From an uncultured Amylibacter sp. (lineage in GTDB: Bacteria; Pseudomonadota; Alphaproteobacteria; Rhodobacterales; Rhodobacteraceae): a DNA stretch of 64,000 nucleotides. The stretch is taken from positions 1,240,001 through 1,304,000 of the forward strand of contig OY365738.1 in NCBI GenBank assembly GCA_959347345.1, written 5' to 3'. The notes under the pieces are model-generated. The model had not been told where the DNA came from. It worked only from the letters and a program-made list of their open reading frames with translations, and did not search any database. Every line of letters begins with the position of its first letter. Within the stretch, counting starts at the first letter, position 1. Below are positions 56,819 to 64,000 of the stretch, piece by piece. Made by a program: the position numbers and the translations under genes.

Positions 56819-58416
56819 CCATGCTCCTCCTTCACCAAATCCGCCAAGGCCGCACTATACGCGCTTAACACATCCACATGATACAACGCACCTATCATAA
56901 CCCCCGCCTCGTCCATAACGCCAATCGCCTTGCACTTATGCTGATTGAATAAATGTATCACCGCATCCGCGCTCTGGCTGGGCTGCACGACCACTCCATC
57001 TTCCGCCAATCGCGCCAGAGCCTGCGCCCGCGCCTCCGACACCGTACCAATCAAACGCATCAAACCCGCAACCTGCAATCCTGCCAATAAATACCGTTGC
57101 GGACCCTCTGCCAGATAAACCCCTCGCCGCGCCAATTGCGTTAAAAAGAACGAACGTTGCACGAAGACTCCCGCCACCAAACTGGATATAGACACGGCAA
57201 TCAGCACCGCCAAGCCTGCCTGCCAATCGCCCGTTATCTCTATAATAATCAGGCTGGTGGAAATCGGCGCACCCAAAACCGCCGCCGCCACCGCCCCCAT
57301 ACCCGCCAGCGCATACAACGTCTCATCCCCTTGCATAGTCGGCAGAAACACCCCCGACATCAGCCCAAATCCCAGCCCCACCAACGCCCCCAGCATCAGG
57401 GACGGCGAGAATATCCCCCCGCCCATACCGCCAGCTATGGTTATCGCGACCGCAATGACTTTCACCAAAGCGAACACCATAACCGTTTGAAACGCCAGCC
57501 GTCCAGTCAGCGCGGCCGTCGTTGTTTCATAGCCAACGCCTATGATATGGGGGAACCATATCGCTATTATCCCCAGCAAAACCCCCGCGCAAGCAGGGCG
57601 CAGAACCCTCGGGATTCGCGCGCGTTTCTGCACCCAATCGCCCATTTTCTCCGCGATAAAAACCGAGCGCATAAACCCCACGGCAACCAGCCCGCAAAAC
57701 AATCCTAGCAGAATGAAAAATGGCAATTCTGTGTAGAAATAATCGTTGCGCAGGGGGAGTATGAACTCTGTCACATCGCCTAGCATCACGCGGCTGACGA
57801 CGGTTGCGGCGACCGCGGACAGCGTAATCGGGGCAAAAGCGTGGATGGCGAAATGGCGCAAAACGACTTCCAGTGCGAATAACGCCCCCGCGATTGGCGC
57901 GTTAAAGGACGCGGATACGGCGGCGGCGACCGCACAGCCTAGCAGGTTGCGCCCAGTGATGCCGTTCGCGTTTATGAACCGCGCGATTTTGGAGGAGACT
58001 AACGCGCCCAGATGAACCGCCGGGCCTTCGCGCCCTGTTGATCCGCCCATGGACAGCGTAATCAGCGAGGCTGCGACCGATGCCAACCCCGATCGCCCCG
58101 CGATTCGGCCTTTGTTTAACGCCGCGCCTTCTATGACGGTGGCGATGGATTGCACGCGCCCTTCGGGGATGAAATATTTGACGATGAGCCCGATGATAAG
58201 CCCTGCTATGATGGGTAATATCAGGACGACGAGCCACGGTAGATCTCGCGCGGCGGTGTGGAGGGTTGGGTCGGTTGCGCCGTAGAATACGGATTGCAGG
58301 GCGGCTATGGATAGGCGGAAGCCGACCGTGGCAAACCCGACAACCCCCCCGATGGTGAGGGCTAACAGCCAGAACGATAGGTTTTTTAGGTGGCGGTGGG
58401 AGAGGGGGTTAGTCAT
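56815..58416 (-). CDS. ClC-family chloride channel/transporter with CBS domain
   Basis: A 533-residue membrane protein. The selectivity-filter motif GGSTGREGPAVHLGALV includes the gating glutamate of GREGP, and GGGMGGGIFSPSLMLGAL-type glycine segments follow. The C-terminal part (about residues 440-530) has a CBS-like region, HLFNQHKCKAIGVMDEAG. It moves chloride, by proton exchange if a second internal Glu is present. The ATG at 58416 comes one base after the upstream TAA; a TTG eight codons earlier overlaps that gene and is less likely. Confidence 0.88.
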   Translation of the reverse strand: MTNPLSHRHLKNLSFWLLALTIGGVVGFATVGFRLSIAALQSVFYGATDPTLHTAARDLPWLVVLILPIIAGLIIGLIVKYFIPEGRVQSIATVIEGAALNKGRIAGRSGLASVAASLITLSMGGSTGREGPAVHLGALVSSKIARFINANGITGRNLLGCAVAAAVSASFNAPIAGALFALEVVLRHFAIHAFAPITLSAVAATVVSRVMLGDVTEFILPLRNDYFYTELPFFILLGLFCGLVAVGFMRSVFIAEKMGDWVQKRARIPRVLRPACAGVLLGIIAIWFPHIIGVGYETTTAALTGRLAFQTVMVFALVKVIAVAITIAGGMGGGIFSPSLMLGALVGLGFGLMSGVFLPTMQGDETLYALAGMGAVAAAVLGAPISTSLIIIEITGDWQAGLAVLIAVSISSLVAGVFVQRSFFLTQLARRGVYLAEGPQRYLLAGLQVAGLMRLIGTVSEARAQALARLAEDGVVVQPSQSADAVIHLFNQHKCKAIGVMDEAGVMIGALYHVDVLSAYSAALADLVKEEHG

Positions 58417-58417
58417 T

Positions 58418-59170
58418 TTAGGCTTCTTCTGGTGGTACAATCCATTTTATTTTTGCATCTTCGCCTTCTCTTCCTGCTATCTCTGTATTTACAGCAGAGA
58501 AGTGGTGGCAGTTTAGAAACACATCAAGGTTTCCGCCGTTACGCTGACTTGGATGATTTGTTGTATGGATATGGCAAGGCGGGGTCTTTATATAGTATTC
58601 AAAGACCTTAGCATGCCCACCCCATAACATAAAATGTATTGGTCGCCCGCTATTAGACAATGCTTCTACAACAGCTTGTATAAAGCATTTCCAAAGTTCT
58701 GTGCGCAAATTTTCTTTGACATCTTTATGCAATGTTAATGCAGAGTTTAGCAGCAAAACATATTCTTCCTCCGCCCAACGTTTTAGACAAGCATTTGTAA
58801 GATTCGCGTTCCCTATACCATCACGTCCCATCGCGGTATAAATATTTTTTAAGCTTTTTGTAGGATTTCTGTTAGAAAAAAAAGCTATGCCCGTTACATC
58901 ACGAGGTTTTGGATAGGGATCTTTCCCTATAATGACAACGCGCACTTTATGAAAAGGAGTTGCCTTAAATGCAGCGAAAATATCCTGACCTTCTGGCTGA
59001 TAGGCGCGGTTTTCGCTCTCCTCGTTTTGTAAAAAAGCCTCTATACCAGTTATAGTATTGCGCCATCTAACTCGCCCAACATGACCGTCAAGAGCATTGC
59101 GCCAATCTTTGGGAATATCGTCTATCATAGTTTTATTTCTAAATAGACGCTTTTTAATGAAATCTATCAT
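58418..59170 (-). CDS. Divergent uracil-DNA glycosylase-family protein
   Basis: A 250-residue protein with the order of motifs of family 1 UDG. The first motif reads VVIIGKDPYPKPRDVTGIAF, where canonical Ung has GQDPYHGPGQAHGLAF: Gln becomes Lys and His becomes Pro, while the catalytic Asp is kept. LLLNSALTLHKD follows, and the HPSP motif is NHPSQRNGGN. These changes suggest altered base recognition or lost activity. The gene is more A+T-rich than its neighbours. The ATG at 59170 has AAGGAG at five bases; a GTG lies two codons earlier. It abuts the ClC gene. Confidence 0.78.
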   Translation of the reverse strand: MIDFIKKRLFRNKTMIDDIPKDWRNALDGHVGRVRWRNTITGIEAFLQNEESENRAYQPEGQDIFAAFKATPFHKVRVVIIGKDPYPKPRDVTGIAFFSNRNPTKSLKNIYTAMGRDGIGNANLTNACLKRWAEEEYVLLLNSALTLHKDVKENLRTELWKCFIQAVVEALSNSGRPIHFMLWGGHAKVFEYYIKTPPCHIHTTNHPSQRNGGNLDVFLNCHHFSAVNTEIAGREGEDAKIKWIVPPEEA

Positions 59171-59247
59171 ACCCACTCCTTACATTCTAAATCCAATATC
59201 TTTCACAAAACAACGGCTTTTGCACAGAGCCTTTTCTAGTCTGTGCA

Positions 59248-59285
59248 GTGTTTTGCATTTTGCGTTTTGTGTTTTGCGTTTTGCT
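59248..59285. repeat. Heptamer array of a different sequence beside repeat element E
   Basis: Five or so units of the TTTTGCG type (TTTTGCA, TTTTGCG, TTTTGTG). The period is again 7 bp, but the sequence differs from the TTAGTGA family. Confidence 0.75.
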
Positions 59286-59334
59286 ATCGGCAGTGTCGCA
59301 CATATTACCCCGCTTTGCAACTTGCAAGAGGGCG

Positions 59335-59628
59335 GGGTCTTTTGTGCGTAGCCCCCGCTTTGCGGGAGCATGCCAAAAGCCCTTTGGTTATAAGATGATA
59401 GAAATTCTATAAATTTACTATCTGGAATAACAAGACGATAGATTGGATTATTTGCAAAGAATACTTGGGAATTGGTGATAGGTTTGCTCTAAATTTATTT
59501 AGGCAGTGCAAAAGATGCTTGGACAGGCTTTAGCCACAAAAACCCGTCCGCCCAAGCCTCGCAGAGGGGTGGGTGGGCGGGAAGCCCGAAGATCGGGGCT
59601 TGCCCCCAAGTGAGGGCTAAACAAAAAA
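59335..59628 (+). repeat. Interspersed repeat core, copy E
   Basis: Starts at GTCTTTTGTGCGTAGCCCC, so the GTCTTCGTCATCGC end is missing, then the CCCCGCTTTGCGGGAGC hairpin, TTTACTATCTGGAATAACAA, GCAAAGAATACTTGGG and the G/C-rich GAGGGGTGGGTGGGCGGG block. Same orientation as copies A and D. No gene is seen between 59177 and 59667. Confidence 0.85.
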
Positions 59629-59661
59629 CATTAATCGTTAATCATTAATCACTAATCGTTA
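59629..59661. repeat. Right heptamer array of repeat element E
   Basis: TTAATCG/TTAATCA/CTAATCG units ending just before the helicase stop. Confidence 0.8.
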
Positions 59662-59667
59662 AAAAAA

Positions 59668-61287
59668 CTATTTTAAAAAACTTGGGATATGTTCGCCCAT
59701 ACCCGCAACTTTGCTTTTGCCTTGTCCGCCGTCGCGCCGATTGCGCCCCTCGTTGCGATTAGAATTGCGACCTTCGTTGCGACCTTCTTTACGACCTTCG
59801 TTGCGGGTTTCTTTACGCGGTTCGGTGCGTTTTTCATTACGGTTTTCACCACGATTCTCACCACGGGTTTCATTACGACCTTCACCGCGTTTCCTATTAC
59901 GCCCCTGACCACGTTTCTCACCGCGATTCTCGCCACGGTTTTCACCGCGGTTTTCACTTGGTTTAGCGTTGGGGTTTGCACCGCCAGTTTTACTACCACT
60001 GCGATTGCGCCGTCTGCGACCACCACTGCCTTCGCGTTTTTTATCACCCGAACCGCCGCCAGCACCAGCACCAGCACCGCCCGCATCCCTCTGCGTTGTC
60101 CGCGATTTCGGCTTATCTTCCGCCTCTGCCTCAAACCCGAAATCATCCAGCTCAATCGACAATATCCTGCTACCCATCAATTTTTCAATCGCCGCTAAAT
60201 ATTTATGATCCGCCTCGGCACATAAACTAAACGAAAACCCGCTACGCCCAGCGCGCCCAGTCCGCCCAATACGATGGATATAATCCTCTGGATGCGTGGG
60301 AATATCATAATTAAACACGTGACTCACCATAGGAATATCCAACCCCCGCGCCGCCACATCGGAGGCCAACAGGAACGTTATCTCGTTGTTTTTAAATGAT
60401 TTTAACACCCGCAACCGATGTTTTTGCTCTAATCCACCGTGAATAGCCCCCGCGCTAATCCCGTGTTTCTTAAACGATTTCAGCAAGGTATCCACCTCCG
60501 ACTTCCTGTTACAAAACACAATCGCATTGGTTAATTGATGCGATTCATGGGCGATTAACGCCCGCAAAACCGACCGTTTAACCGGACTATTGCTGCGCTT
60601 TACATTGGTTGGCAAATCGCACACCCGTTGGGTTATCAGGTTCGAGGTCATCTCTTCACGTTTCACCTCCACCTTCGCCGGATTTTGCAAGAATTCCTTG
60701 GTAATCCGCGCGATTTCTGGCGCCATAGTCGCGCTGAAAAACAAGGTTTGCCGCGTGAAGGGCGTTAGTTTGAAAATCTTTTCAATATCGGGAATGAAAC
60801 CCATATCCAGCATACGGTCGGCCTCATCCACGACCATAATTTCTATCCCGCTGAGCAATAATTTGCCGCGCCCAACGTGGTCTAATAACCGCCCAGGGGT
60901 GGCTATTAAAACATCCACGCCTTTGTCCAGCAATCGCCCCTGTTCCCTGAACGACACGCCGCCGATAAGCAACGCCATATCCAATTTTACGTATTTCGCA
61001 TAAAGCTCAAAATTCTCTGATACCTGTGCGGCCAATTCGCGGGTTGGCGTTAAAACCAGCGAGCGAGGCATCCTTGCCCGCCCGCGCCCTCGCGCCAGTT
61101 TTTGTATCATAGGCAGGGTGAAACCTGCGGTTTTGCCCGTGCCTGTTTGGGCAATCCCCAAGACATCGCGCCCTTCCAGCGCAAAGGGTATGGCCTGCTC
61201 TTGAATAGGAGTCGGCGTGTCATAGCCCACATCTTCAATAGCTTGCAAGATTTTCGGTGAAAGGTTAAGGTCGGTAAATTTGGTCAT
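59668..61287 (-). CDS. DEAD-box RNA helicase, RhlE-like, with Arg/Asn/Glu-rich tail
   Basis: A 539-residue helicase. Motifs: AQTGTGKT (I), PTRELAAQV (Ia), VDEADRMLDMGF (II), FFSATM (III), ARGLDIPMVSHV (V) and HRIGRTGRAGRSG (VI). From about residue 400 it turns into a low-complexity, very basic tail of GENRGENRGE, KRGQGRN and NEGRNSNRNEGRN type units, ending GEHIPSFLK. The tail likely binds RNA nonspecifically and may drive condensation. Probably acts in ribosome assembly or RNA decay. Confidence 0.93.
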   Translation of the reverse strand: MTKFTDLNLSPKILQAIEDVGYDTPTPIQEQAIPFALEGRDVLGIAQTGTGKTAGFTLPMIQKLARGRGRARMPRSLVLTPTRELAAQVSENFELYAKYVKLDMALLIGGVSFREQGRLLDKGVDVLIATPGRLLDHVGRGKLLLSGIEIMVVDEADRMLDMGFIPDIEKIFKLTPFTRQTLFFSATMAPEIARITKEFLQNPAKVEVKREEMTSNLITQRVCDLPTNVKRSNSPVKRSVLRALIAHESHQLTNAIVFCNRKSEVDTLLKSFKKHGISAGAIHGGLEQKHRLRVLKSFKNNEITFLLASDVAARGLDIPMVSHVFNYDIPTHPEDYIHRIGRTGRAGRSGFSFSLCAEADHKYLAAIEKLMGSRILSIELDDFGFEAEAEDKPKSRTTQRDAGGAGAGAGGGSGDKKREGSGGRRRRNRSGSKTGGANPNAKPSENRGENRGENRGEKRGQGRNRKRGEGRNETRGENRGENRNEKRTEPRKETRNEGRKEGRNEGRNSNRNEGRNRRDGGQGKSKVAGMGEHIPSFLK

Positions 61288-61311
61288 AAAGCCCTGTTCT
61301 GCTCTGCCCCA

Positions 61312-62082
61312 TTAGTGGGGCGTGTGTGCGCTTGATCGCGCGTTTTGAACCGCCGCGCCGAACGCTGAAAACAGCGCGCGCGATGATGGATTGTCTGCCG
61401 CTTGCCATTCGGGATGCCATTGTACGGCAAGAGCAAAATCAGCATTTTTGATACGAAGAGCCTCTTGCGTGCCGTCGGGGGCAAAGCCCTCTGCACAGAC
61501 GCAATCGCCCAAAGTTTTCACCCCTTGCCCGTGAAGGGAATTCACCATAATCGCATCGGTTTTGAAAATATCGGTGAAGACCGAGCCCTTTTCAAACTGC
61601 ACCAAATGGCGCAGGGCGAATTTCTCGTCCAGCGAGCCATCGGGCGGCATACGGTGATTCATCCGCCCTGGTAGGTCGCGGATTTCGGGGTAAAGAGCGC
61701 CGCCAAAGGCGACATTGAATTCTTGGAAACCTCGGCAAATACCCAAAATGGGGATTTGTTGCGCAACACAATGGCGGATGAGTGGCAACGCCAATCGGTC
61801 GCGGTCGCGGTCAAAGGTGCCGTGTGCTTCGGTTGGGGTCTCGTTATATTCCTCTGGATGAACATTGGGGAACGCGCCCGTGAATAAGAATCCGGCGAAA
61901 TGCGGGGCGAAGGTGTCTAAATCTATGGCGAGTTCCCCCGCATAGCCCATAGACGGCACGATAACGGGGGTTGCCCCCGTCAATTCTGCGATAGCTTTCA
62001 GATTGCTGGTGCCTGCGCCCTGCACAGGATAGCCATCATTCACAATAAAAGCATTGCCAATCACGCCGATTAACGGTTTCAT
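61312..62082 (-). CDS. PuuD-like gamma-glutamyl hydrolase (class I glutamine amidotransferase fold)
   Basis: A 256-residue hydrolase. The nucleophile is the Cys of GICRGFQEFNVA, and the His-Glu partners lie in AVQWHPEWQ. LPGRMNHRMPPDG and VNSLHGQGVKTLG match the PuuD family, which hydrolyses gamma-glutamyl-GABA in putrescine breakdown. No other put genes are near, so the substrate is inferred from family only. The helicase gene starts 25 bp downstream on the same strand. Confidence 0.85.
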   Translation of the reverse strand: MKPLIGVIGNAFIVNDGYPVQGAGTSNLKAIAELTGATPVIVPSMGYAGELAIDLDTFAPHFAGFLFTGAFPNVHPEEYNETPTEAHGTFDRDRDRLALPLIRHCVAQQIPILGICRGFQEFNVAFGGALYPEIRDLPGRMNHRMPPDGSLDEKFALRHLVQFEKGSVFTDIFKTDAIMVNSLHGQGVKTLGDCVCAEGFAPDGTQEALRIKNADFALAVQWHPEWQAADNPSSRALFSAFGAAVQNARSSAHTPH

Positions 62083-62311
62083 TTCGCCTGTGTCCTATAA
62101 CGCTCTTAGGTCTGGTTTGACCCGTGCGCCAGTTTTCGGCGCGTCCATTTACGGATTATCCACCCATTGTTTGGGCTTTTTGGTGCGTTTGGCAGGTTTT
62201 TGAGGGAATGGCAAGGGGGTTTTGTGGGTTTTTTGTATTATTTGTTATTTAGGTGTTAATTATGAATAGGGGATGGTGAATTATTACGACCTAATGAACC
62301 GTTTATTAACC

Positions 62312-62340
62312 TTTACACCTGTTACTATATTTGCTATCAC
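62312..62340 (+). promoter_or_regulatory. Promoter-like block of methyltransferase/GIY-YIG gene 2
   Basis: TTTACA at 62312-62317 and TATCAC at 62335-62340 with a 17-bp spacer, homologous to the block before copy 1 but with a poorer -10 (TATGAT in copy 1). Confidence 0.6.
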
Positions 62341-62363
62341 AAATCCAAACAAAGGGGCAGGTC

Positions 62364-63779
62364 TTGCTAAATAACGATTCGATAAAAAACCGCACCATCT
62401 TTTGCCACGATAATTTGGAAATCTTACGTGGGATAGACTCCGATTGCGTGGATTTAATATACCTTGACCCCCCGTTCAATAAGAAAAAGATTTTCACCGC
62501 CCCGATTGGCAGTAACGCCGAGGGCGCGTCCTTCAGCGATATATTCCGCGAGGAAGACGTGAAAGAGGATTGGTTGCAGGATATAAAAGAGGATTTTTAC
62601 CCTGTCCATGACCTGTTAATTGCCGTGCAAACGATAGAGGGGCGGACTTCCTATAACTTTTGTTATCTTGCTTATATGGCGATTCGCCTGATAGAATGCA
62701 AAAGGATTTTGAAAGACACAGGTGCGCTTTATTTGCATTGCGACCCGACTATGTCGCATTATTTGAAACTGCTTTTGGATTGCATCTTTGGGGAGACGAA
62801 CTTCAAAAACGAAATCATTTGGAAACGGCGACAGGATACTCATAACCTTGCAACAAAGGTTATGGGAAGCGTGCATGATGTTATTTTTTGGTACGGGGGG
62901 TCTGAAGCCTCTTTTTATAAACGGCAATTCACACCATATGACGCGGCTTATTTAAAGGAATTTTACAAATATAAAGACAATCGCGGGGAATACAGATTGT
63001 TGCCCTGCACGAACGAATCGGGGGGCAATAAACCTTATACATTTCAAGGGATAAAAAGGGCGTGGCGATTTAGTCCTGAAACGATGCAAAGCATGTTTAA
63101 TGATAATATGCTTGTTCAATTAAAAACGGATGGACCTTATTATTATAAAAAGCATTTAACCCATGCACAAGGCGTTCCCTTGCAGGATTTATGGAACGAT
63201 ATTTCCCCCGCACGGGGTAAGGAGGCAACGGGTTATCCGACCCAAAAGCCTATTGCTTTGCTGGAAAGGATTATAAAATCATCTTGCCCTGAGGGTGGTA
63301 TTATTCTTGATCCGTTCTGCGGATGTGCGACCACCTGCGTTGCTGCCGAAAAATTCAAACGGAAATGGGTTGGGATAGATGTGTCGGTCAAGGCATACGA
63401 TCTTGTCAGGGAACGTATGAAAAAAGAGGTGGAGTGGGAGGATGATTCTTTATTCAAAGATGATTTGGTTAGCTTTGAAACCGAGCCTCCTGTTCGTACG
63501 GGCGCGGATGTGCGGGTGCAGAAATATGTTTATATCATTTCCAACACGCAATATAAGGGGGAATGGAAAGTTGGTATCGCTTCTGATGTGAAAAAACGCC
63601 TGAGTTCTTACCAAACCTCCGACCCGAACCGTGGTTATGTTTTGGAATATAGTTTTCTAACGCCTAATTTTCGTGAGATTGAAAAATATATCCATGACCA
63701 TTATGACAACCGCCACGAGTGGGTGCGCGAACCTGATATGCAGAAAATCGTTAGGGATATAGAGGGTTTTAACGATTAA
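62364..63779 (+). CDS. DNA methyltransferase fused to a GIY-YIG (T5orf172-like) nuclease domain, copy 2
   Basis: A 471-residue paralog of the gene at 44082. I start it at the TTG at 62364, which aligns with copy 1 and follows AGGGG; an upstream in-frame TTG at 62331 lies inside the promoter block. DPPF, LDPFCGCATTCVAA, and the C-terminal YVYIIS, WKVGIAS, EKYIHDHY and HEWV segments match copy 1 closely. The central block (about residues 154-288) is unrelated to that of copy 1 and about 46 residues longer. The likely meaning is a different DNA target. The stop is followed by heptamer-like repeats and repeat copy F. Confidence 0.85.
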   Translation: MLNNDSIKNRTIFCHDNLEILRGIDSDCVDLIYLDPPFNKKKIFTAPIGSNAEGASFSDIFREEDVKEDWLQDIKEDFYPVHDLLIAVQTIEGRTSYNFCYLAYMAIRLIECKRILKDTGALYLHCDPTMSHYLKLLLDCIFGETNFKNEIIWKRRQDTHNLATKVMGSVHDVIFWYGGSEASFYKRQFTPYDAAYLKEFYKYKDNRGEYRLLPCTNESGGNKPYTFQGIKRAWRFSPETMQSMFNDNMLVQLKTDGPYYYKKHLTHAQGVPLQDLWNDISPARGKEATGYPTQKPIALLERIIKSSCPEGGIILDPFCGCATTCVAAEKFKRKWVGIDVSVKAYDLVRERMKKEVEWEDDSLFKDDLVSFETEPPVRTGADVRVQKYVYIISNTQYKGEWKVGIASDVKKRLSSYQTSDPNRGYVLEYSFLTPNFREIEKYIHDHYDNRHEWVREPDMQKIVRDIEGFND

Positions 63780-64000
63780 TGGTGAATTGTGAATTGTGAA
63801 TGATTGGTTATTAGGGATTAAGCGTTAGGTATTAGAATTTAAGGGCAGAGGTTTTTGTTGCGCCCTCACTTCGTGGCAAGCCACTTCGTTCGGTCGCCCA
63901 CCCGCCCACCCCTCCTGCGGAGAGCTGGACGGGCTATTTTTTGGCTGGGGTTTGGCTCAGCGTCTTGTATATAGTCTAAATAAATTTAGAGCAAACCTAT
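63780..64000 (-). repeat. Heptamer stretch and interspersed repeat core, copy F (cut by window end)
   Basis: GGTGAAT-TGTGAAT-GATTGG units follow the methyltransferase stop. Then comes a core in the orientation of copies B and C: GAGGTTTTTGTTGCGCCC, the GGCGGGTGGGCGACC-type block and CTAAATAAATTTAGAGCAAA, ending at the window edge. Its TTGGCTCAGCGTCTTGTA segment is closest to copy B. Confidence 0.85.

Overview
The window looks like a stretch of alphaproteobacterial chromosome of moderate G+C. The evidence is gene content and order: an Irr-type Fur regulator divergent from fabA-fabB-fabI, bolA divergent from a small J-domain gene, a cobS-cobT pair, a TIGR01459-type HAD gene before ribF, and groESL behind a CIRCE operator. 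I cannot place it to genus. No rRNA, CRISPR array, integrase or transposase gene was seen. One tRNA, Leu(CAA), is present.

Layout. 1-4821: miaB (cut by the window edge) and irr, divergent from the fatty-acid operon fabA-fabB-fabI, which ends in a PLP-dependent dehydratase. 4816-5614: a GNAT toxin-like gene with an unusual upstream partner. 5678-8170: a dimethylglycine-dehydrogenase-like flavoprotein. 9033-14434: tRNA-Leu, a non-pyrrolysine MttB-family methyltransferase, a DmsC-like membrane anchor and a tungstate-type ABC transporter (tupB-tupC-tupA). 14545-22416: tuf, a PAP2 phosphatase, a DUF924 gene, trxB, a rhodanese, a fused ATP sulfurylase/APS kinase, and purK/purE. 22427-28903: two paralogous outer-membrane-type proteins around a Sel1-repeat protein, groEL/groES, a HAD phosphatase and ribF. 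28985-43760: about 15 kb of three giant or large cysteine-rich repeat lipoproteins, all on the minus strand. 44082-45359 and 62364-63779: two paralogous genes fusing a DNA methyltransferase to a GIY-YIG nuclease domain. 45479-55259: bolA, a J-domain gene, threonine aldolase, a DsbA-fold isomerase, prs, cobS, cobT and an aminopeptidase P. 55366-59170: an A+T-rich two-gene module of unknown function, a ClC channel and a divergent uracil-DNA glycosylase. 59668-62082: a DEAD-box helicase and a class I glutamine-amidotransferase-like hydrolase.

The most striking non-genic feature is a family of interspersed repeats. Each full copy has a core of roughly 290-440 bp, partly conserved, and is usually bracketed by arrays of 7-bp units (TTAGTTA, TTAGTGA, TTAATCG and variants) in inverted orientation. 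Copies lie near 8.3-9.0, 11.6-12.1, 20.4-20.9, 47.6-48.0, 59.3-59.7 and 63.8-64.0 kb, with fragments near 14.4 and 50.3 kb. The arrays run into genes and supply the last codons and stop of several of them (for example C-termini reading VISD or SGE). They favour spaces between convergent genes. The same inverted arrays also bracket the A+T-rich two-gene module at 55.3-56.8 kb, so the arrays may bound exchangeable cargo.

The best candidates for something undescribed are the heptamer-bounded repeat family and its two-gene cargo, the pair of methyltransferase/GIY-YIG fusions with swapped central domains, and the trio of lipoproteins built from Cys-x2-NPF repeats with a shared C-terminal domain.
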